DNA from: Bacteroidota bacterium
Lineage (GTDB): Bacteria > Bacteroidota > Bacteroidia > Chitinophagales > Chitinophagaceae
DNA length: 24,722 nt
Direction: 5' to 3'
Assembly (NCBI GenBank): GCA_023426425.1
Contig: JAFAAT010000209.1
Span: forward strand, 1-24,722
Position 1 is the first letter of the stretch, and every line of letters begins with the position of its first letter. The position numbers were made by a program, and so were the translations under genes. This document shows, piece after piece, positions 20,995-24,722 of the stretch. Below the pieces are notes generated by a model. The model saw only the letters and a list, made by a program, of their open reading frames with translations, ran no database searches and had not been told where the DNA came from.

Positions 20995-22161
20995 TTAGTG
21001 GTTAACCACCGCGGTTCTTTCAATTCCGAAAGCATCTGCAACTTCATTTCTTACGCTATCAAGGTCTGCAGCTGTAAGCGACCAGAAACCGTTTTGTTTA
21101 TTCATCAGACTGTTTAGCAAAGAGTCAGATTTTGCTTTGTCGATTTTAGGATTGTGGGCAAACCGGAGGGCGTAGATGAAGCCAACCCCTTCGGAGAGTG
21201 CATGGAAACGACCGCCGTCGGTGGTTGCAGTCTTGGATTTATTCAGATAGCTAACAGCGATAACAGCGATTGCTTTCTCCAGTGACGTGCGGATGCTTGC
21301 GATCTGCGCATCACGAGTATCCATGTCATTATTCACGATAGCTGCGCGTCCCTTAAGGAAAGCCATGTAGACATCTGCCGGGTTGCCATAAGGGGCACCT
21401 ACCTGGCGAACGTAGCTGCCAAGGTAAGACTCCAGCCATTTGGTTGCGTCATTAGGGTCTTGCTTAGGGAAGTAGTCGTTGGAGGTGAGGTAACCGTAAG
21501 CTTCGTCCCAGTGATGTTCAAGGGCTGTATAGTTTTTGCCTGACACTGCAGTACTGTTATCTGCAGCCTGTTTTTCAGCGCCAAGGTAGATGTTGCTGAT
21601 TTGATCCAGCATCATAGCACCGATAAGACCTTTTTGAATGAACTGTCCGTATTCGAAGCCTTTAGCATTTACGAGATATTTGCCATCAAGCACGCCAGCA
21701 ACACCCTGGCTTGCCACTTGACCATTATGTGCACTTGTGGCTGCAAGAGAGTCGAAATAGTTGCGGAAGCGTTGGCGTTCTGCGTCTGCTTCTGTACCTG
21801 AAAATGATTGTGCAGTTTTTGAGACAATAGTTTTGTCAGTTGCGGAGTTCAGCGCTTGGTTGGTGAACGGACTGTTTTGGTTGGCGAACATGTCGTGCAG
21901 TTTTGCTGCATCTACAGTTGTGGTGGTGCCGGTTCTCATGTAGGCGTCCATCTCCTTCATCATATTGATGCGTGTGGTCTGGCCTGCAAAGTCAACTGAG
22001 CTCGTGCTGTCTTGTCCCTGGAAAGTGGCCAGGTAGCTGGTGGTAGGGGTTAGGCTTGTATATGGGATCTTCTGAACCGGAGCCGGGTCAGTCTCATCCT
22101 TATTACAGGAGGCGAACAGGATGCCTGTTAATCCAATTGATAATAAAAGTTTCTGGGTCAT
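20995..22161 (-). CDS. DUF4856-family lipoprotein
   Basis: The 388-residue lipoprotein has its lipobox at FASC (C19) followed by an acidic linker (NKDETDPAP). The body is largely helical and matches DUF4856, a family seen beside imelysins in Bacteroidota. Blocks seen: IPYTSLTPTTSY, RINMMKEMDAYMR (about 65-77), NYTALEHHWDEAYGYL (about 211-226) and RFHALSEGVGFIYALRF (about 318-334). HHWDEAYGYL with its His/Glu pattern could be a metal site, but this is inference. It is the first gene of the operon DUF4856, imelysin, HTTM, TonB receptor. A -7 element and a pair of direct repeats lie upstream. Confidence 0.85.
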   Translation of the reverse strand: MTQKLLLSIGLTGILFASCNKDETDPAPVQKIPYTSLTPTTSYLATFQGQDSTSSVDFAGQTTRINMMKEMDAYMRTGTTTTVDAAKLHDMFANQNSPFTNQALNSATDKTIVSKTAQSFSGTEADAERQRFRNYFDSLAATSAHNGQVASQGVAGVLDGKYLVNAKGFEYGQFIQKGLIGAMMLDQISNIYLGAEKQAADNSTAVSGKNYTALEHHWDEAYGYLTSNDYFPKQDPNDATKWLESYLGSYVRQVGAPYGNPADVYMAFLKGRAAIVNNDMDTRDAQIASIRTSLEKAIAVIAVSYLNKSKTATTDGGRFHALSEGVGFIYALRFAHNPKIDKAKSDSLLNSLMNKQNGFWSLTAADLDSVRNEVADAFGIERTAVVNH

Positions 22162-22183
22162 ACTATTGTTTCAGTTAGGGCCG

Positions 22184-22191
22184 CAAAACTA
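22184..22191 (-). promoter_or_regulatory. -7 element of the uptake operon
   Basis: On the minus strand this reads TAGTTTTG, an exact TAnnTTTG, 22 bases before the ATG of the DUF4856 gene. No TTTG box is visible at the right distance, so the promoter may need an activator. Confidence 0.5.
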
Positions 22192-22218
22192 GTGGCTTCC
22201 ATAAAGCTGAATTTTCAT

Positions 22219-22249
22219 AATCGGGAAAGATTCCTTCTTAAATCGGGAA
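22219..22249 (-). promoter_or_regulatory. Candidate operator: 9-base direct repeats, 22-base period
   Basis: AATCGGGAA occurs at 22219-22227 and 22241-22249 (+ strand), that is TTCCCGATT twice on the coding strand, 22 bases apart. The bases between the repeats are also partly alike. They lie 28 bases upstream of the -7 element, overlapping the place of the missing -33 box. Function inferred. Confidence 0.45.
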
Positions 22250-22290
22250 GTGTTCTTCCGAGGCCGTTGGGTGGTAGGTGACGGAAATGA

Positions 22291-22318
22291 AAAGAGGCTA
22301 CCCTAAGGGAGTAGCCTC
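22291..22318 (-). terminator. Terminator after the YceI gene
   Basis: An 8-bp perfect stem (GAGGCTAC / GTAGCCTC), whose loop can pair further, is followed on the minus strand by TTTTCATTTC. It lies 20 bases after the YceI stop codon. Confidence 0.8.
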
Positions 22319-22337
22319 AATAAATACCAAAGTTTAA

Positions 22338-22871
22338 TTATTTTTGTTTTACAAATTCGGCGTTGACCAGCATTCTCACGTCGTCGCTGACCACAATGCC
22401 TCCTGCTTCTGTGACGTTGTCCCAGTGGAGGCCGAACTCTTTTCTTTTGATTTTGCCTTCTACGGTGAAGCCAGCGCGAGTATTTCCCCAGGGGTCTTCA
22501 ATTACGCCGCCGTAGGTTACATCCAATTGCATGGGCTTGGTGATGCCGCGTATGGTGAGATCGCCGTGGAGGATGAAGTGTTCATCATCTTTCTTTTCGA
22601 GCCTGCTCCCTTCAAAACGTATCTGAGGGTGGTTTTCTGCATCGAAGAAGTCTGAGGTTTTCAGGTGGGCATCTCTTTGCTCGTTATTGGTGGAGATAGA
22701 GTTAAGGTCTGCGGTGAACTGAACTTTTGCGGTGGTAAAATCATCTCCTTCGGTTTCGACAGTTGAATCGAACTGGCTAAAATAGCCGGTTACTGTAGAG
22801 ATCATCATGTGCTTTACCTTGAACTGCACTTCGGAGTGGGTGGTGTCGATGGTCCATTTCGTTGTTGCCAT
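22338..22871 (-). CDS. YceI-family lipocalin-like protein
   Basis: This 177-residue antiparallel beta protein of the YceI family is expected to bind a long isoprenoid or other lipid in a hydrophobic barrel. Family blocks: WTIDTTHSEVQFKVKHMMISTVTGYFSQFD (residues about 6-35), HLKTSDFFDAENHPQIRFEG (about 69-88), GDLTIRGITKPMQLDV (about 103-118) and a C-terminal RKEFGLHWDNVTEAGGIVVSDDVRM. There is no signal peptide, so this member is cytoplasmic, unlike the periplasmic founding YceI. It follows the MarR gene by 26 bases on the same strand and is probably controlled by it. Confidence 0.92.
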   Translation of the reverse strand: MATTKWTIDTTHSEVQFKVKHMMISTVTGYFSQFDSTVETEGDDFTTAKVQFTADLNSISTNNEQRDAHLKTSDFFDAENHPQIRFEGSRLEKKDDEHFILHGDLTIRGITKPMQLDVTYGGVIEDPWGNTRAGFTVEGKIKRKEFGLHWDNVTEAGGIVVSDDVRMLVNAEFVKQK

Positions 22872-22897
22872 AGTATATTCTTTTTGATGGTGATAAA

Positions 22898-23353
22898 TTA
22901 GTCCGTGAGTCTGAGCTTTTCCAGTAGTTCGTGTAGTGTGACTGCGTCCTCATCTGTGAGGCTGAGGATTTTATGATCGAGTTTATCGACAGCGCGGGTA
23001 GCGGTATCGACCTGTTCCATTCCCTTATCGGTCATGCTGATCAATGTCTCCCGCTTATCCTCTTTTGAGGTTTTACGTTTCACAAGTTTCTTTTTGACAA
23101 GACGGTCGATAATGCGCGGAACATTGGAGCTTTTTTCCAGCATGCGGCCGGCAATGTCTTTTACGCACATTGCCTCCGGGTTTTTGCCTTTGAGAATTCG
23201 CAGAACATTGAATTGTTCCAGCGTAAGGCCATTGTCTTTGAGTATACTACTAACCTGAGATTTGTACCAATAGGCGGTGTAGAGCATGTTGAGAATTGCT
23301 CTGTGACGATTGTTCCTGAACCGGTCAGTTTTTAGCGCATCCTGAAGTTTCAT
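22898..23353 (-). CDS. MarR-family transcriptional regulator
   Basis: This winged-helix regulator has 151 residues from the ATG at 23353; the frame extends 16 codons further to 23401. The first helix (DALKTDRFRNNRHRAILNMLYTAYW) is followed by the recognition region with LEQFNVLRILKG, VKDIAGRMLEKSSNVPRIIDRLVKKKLVKR and the wing TSKEDKRETLISMTDKG, all typical of MarR. A dimerisation helix closes the protein. It is co-directional with the YceI gene; MarR regulators normally control an adjacent target and themselves. Palindromic sites with GTAGC lie directly upstream. Confidence 0.9.
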   Translation of the reverse strand: MKLQDALKTDRFRNNRHRAILNMLYTAYWYKSQVSSILKDNGLTLEQFNVLRILKGKNPEAMCVKDIAGRMLEKSSNVPRIIDRLVKKKLVKRKTSKEDKRETLISMTDKGMEQVDTATRAVDKLDHKILSLTDEDAVTLHELLEKLRLTD

Positions 23354-23365
23354 TAAATAAATATG

Positions 23366-23448
23366 TGTAGCTACGCTGACTTTGTTCTGTAAGGTATGCA
23401 ATTCGAGAGCAAAAAAACCAAGCCATGTAGCGACCTGTACATGCTACA
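23366..23448 (-). promoter_or_regulatory. Candidate MarR operators (GTAGC palindromes)
   Basis: The perfect palindrome GTAGCTAC is at 23367-23374, 13 bases before the MarR start. A wider inverted repeat, TGTAGC (23426-23431) and GCTACA (23443-23448), lies further upstream. The same half-site in both suggests a binding site, probably for the neighbouring MarR protein. Inference. Confidence 0.35.
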
Positions 23449-23457
23449 ATGAGTGTG

Positions 23458-24722
23458 TCACAAATGTAAAATTTTCCTGGTGATTATCTCAGTGTCGAAG
23501 CGGACAGAAATAATGTAAAGCCCGGCTGGTTGACCGGATAGGCTGATGGGAATTTCGGTAGTTCCAGGCTGAATGATAGTGGTTTTCCTGAATATCTGCT
23601 GCCCTGTTTGTATAGCAACTGTGATTTCTACCGACTCAGTAGCTGGGGTGGAGATTTCGATTATTGCTTTTTCCGGGGCTGGATTGTTCTTTACTGTGAC
23701 GCCTCTATCGGTAGTGTTTAGGGTGTTGAGGTTATTTATAAAGGTTGTATCCCGCCTGGTGTACCAGACCGGAGCAGTGATGGTACGTTTTCCGGCGATG
23801 GTGATGTCCGCGTAGTAGTAAGCACTACCGCTGTCGGGAAGCGAGTGGTCGGTATAGCTGAGGAAGTAGGCGGTGTCTGTCTTTATAGCTACGGGCGGGA
23901 TACTGCTGCCGGGAACGCCAGATATCAGTCGGATTACAGGGATTGTTGAGGGGTCAGAGGGGTCGGTTGCAGAGACGGTAATGGCTGGTGCATAGCGGTG
24001 CTGAACGGTGCTACCCATAGGGTGGCCATAGACATGAATTGCGGCACGAGTGTCGCAGGATTGTGTGGCAAACATGCGCATGGATCTGACGGCCTCGAGG
24101 AAAGATGTTTTGTTGAGGGAAGGCGCAATCACACCTGTGCGGGTATGGGCGGTTCTGCCAAAATTTGTGTTGTGGTTATCGTGATCGATCATTGGTGCAA
24201 CGCGGTAGCCTTTAGAGAGTAAAGTTTCATAGTAGTACAGCGAGGACATGCTACTGCCGGGTTCTGAATAGTTGTCACTGGTGGAGAAAGCAGGTCCGGA
24301 TTCTACTGCGACACCAACGATTGCACTGTCGGCAGAGGGGTTGTAGGGTGACTGCAGGAGCTGCCCGAAGTCGTGAAAGGAAGGATGGGCGAGGGTGGCG
24401 AATGCATTCGATGAAGAAAATTGATTGACTTTACGGAACAATCCATTCGGTGAAAGAAAGTCATTTTTTGGAACATAGATATCGTAGTTGGGAGCACCAT
24501 TAAGCGTTTCCCAGCCTATGAGGGAGTCGATGCCATAGACCAGTGCATGGCCACCATCTGTAAGCGTGCCCCATTCCATTCCGAAGAGGGCGAGGAAGTC
24601 CGGATTTGCATTATTAAATGCACTGGCTTCTGATAAACCCTGGTGGTAGTACTGGAGTAGCATACCAGGGTTGTTGTTTGCGGTGAAGTGGTTGTGTTCA
24701 CTGATGCCGAGGAAGTCCATAC
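23458..24722 (-). CDS. PHP-type metallohydrolase with type IX sorting domain (partial)
   Basis: The gene runs past the right edge of the window, so its N-terminus is missing; 420 residues are visible. The visible N-terminal part has DFLGISEHNHF, the metal-binding SEHNH of the PHP/CehA-like fold, then GMEWGTLTDGGHALVYG, ATLAHPSFHDFGQLL and APMIDHDNHNTNFG with further His/Asp candidates. After this come beta-rich linker domains. The last 75 or so residues (from about VKNNPAPEKAIIEIS to PAGLYIISVRFDTEIITRKILHL) are a type A C-terminal sorting domain of the type IX secretion system, so the protein is exported to the surface or medium. The substrate is unknown; phosphoesters are typical of PHP domains. 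Confidence 0.85.
   Translation of the reverse strand, partial: MDFLGISEHNHFTANNNPGMLLQYYHQGLSEASAFNNANPDFLALFGMEWGTLTDGGHALVYGIDSLIGWETLNGAPNYDIYVPKNDFLSPNGLFRKVNQFSSSNAFATLAHPSFHDFGQLLQSPYNPSADSAIVGVAVESGPAFSTSDNYSEPGSSMSSLYYYETLLSKGYRVAPMIDHDNHNTNFGRTAHTRTGVIAPSLNKTSFLEAVRSMRMFATQSCDTRAAIHVYGHPMGSTVQHRYAPAITVSATDPSDPSTIPVIRLISGVPGSSIPPVAIKTDTAYFLSYTDHSLPDSGSAYYYADITIAGKRTITAPVWYTRRDTTFINNLNTLNTTDRGVTVKNNPAPEKAIIEISTPATESVEITVAIQTGQQIFRKTTIIQPGTTEIPISLSGQPAGLYIISVRFDTEIITRKILHL

Overview
The window looks like a chromosomal segment of a Bacteroidota bacterium, most likely a member of the Chitinophagaceae (the phylum is well supported, the family is inferred). The reasons are: Bacteroidota-type promoters (TTTG or TTG, about 20 bases, TAnnTTTG) before several genes; a secreted protein with a type IX secretion C-terminal sorting domain; a TonB-dependent receptor in an operon with DUF4856, imelysin and HTTM proteins; an 'alternative' GlmU-family protein; and several small outer-membrane barrel proteins.

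Layout. 1-4.6 kb: a membrane fatty-acid desaturase, two hypothetical envelope proteins, a nucleoid-associated protein (NdpA/YejK family) and a PAP2-type phosphatase, closed by a bidirectional terminator. 4.6-6.7 kb: a compact minus-strand operon for sugar-nucleotide modification (DegT/StrS aminotransferase, RmlC-type epimerase, acylphosphatase). 6.7-9.4 kb: two outer-membrane barrel proteins, a conserved hypothetical protein and a VOC-family protein. 9.4-11.3 kb: a plus-strand set with a small conserved protein, a PhnP-like metallo-hydrolase, a TlpA-like thioredoxin and a small membrane protein. 11.6-14 kb: zinc-independent ribosomal protein L31, a GlmU-like protein and triosephosphate isomerase. 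14.0-14.7 kb: tRNA-Glu(TTC), tRNA-Arg(CCG), a GIY-YIG nuclease gene and a second, interrupted tRNA-Arg copy. 14.7-16.2 kb: topoisomerase IB and a small hypothetical gene. 16.2-22.2 kb: a four-gene, probably iron-related, uptake operon. 22.3-23.4 kb: a MarR regulator with a YceI protein. 23.5 kb to the end: a partial PHP-type secreted protein.

The most unusual feature is the tRNA-Arg region. A GIY-YIG nuclease reading frame starts inside an intact tRNA-Arg (ATG in the D-loop) and stops inside the acceptor stem of a second copy. That second copy is base-for-base the same 72-nt tRNA except for one substitution, but it is split by two insertions of short GC-rich palindromes (58 nt as a tandem pair in the D-loop and 28 nt at the variable loop/T-arm junction). 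No terminator is visible until after the second copy, so the whole set may be one transcript.

A second theme is short tandem repetition between genes: three arrays of unrelated sequence share an exact 11-base period (1340-1383, 11297-11362, 11367-11454), and an 11-unit heptamer array lies upstream of 6844. Finally, the + strand is strongly C-rich on the left and G-rich on the right whichever strand is coding, which suggests a replichore boundary or a rearrangement point around 13-19 kb.
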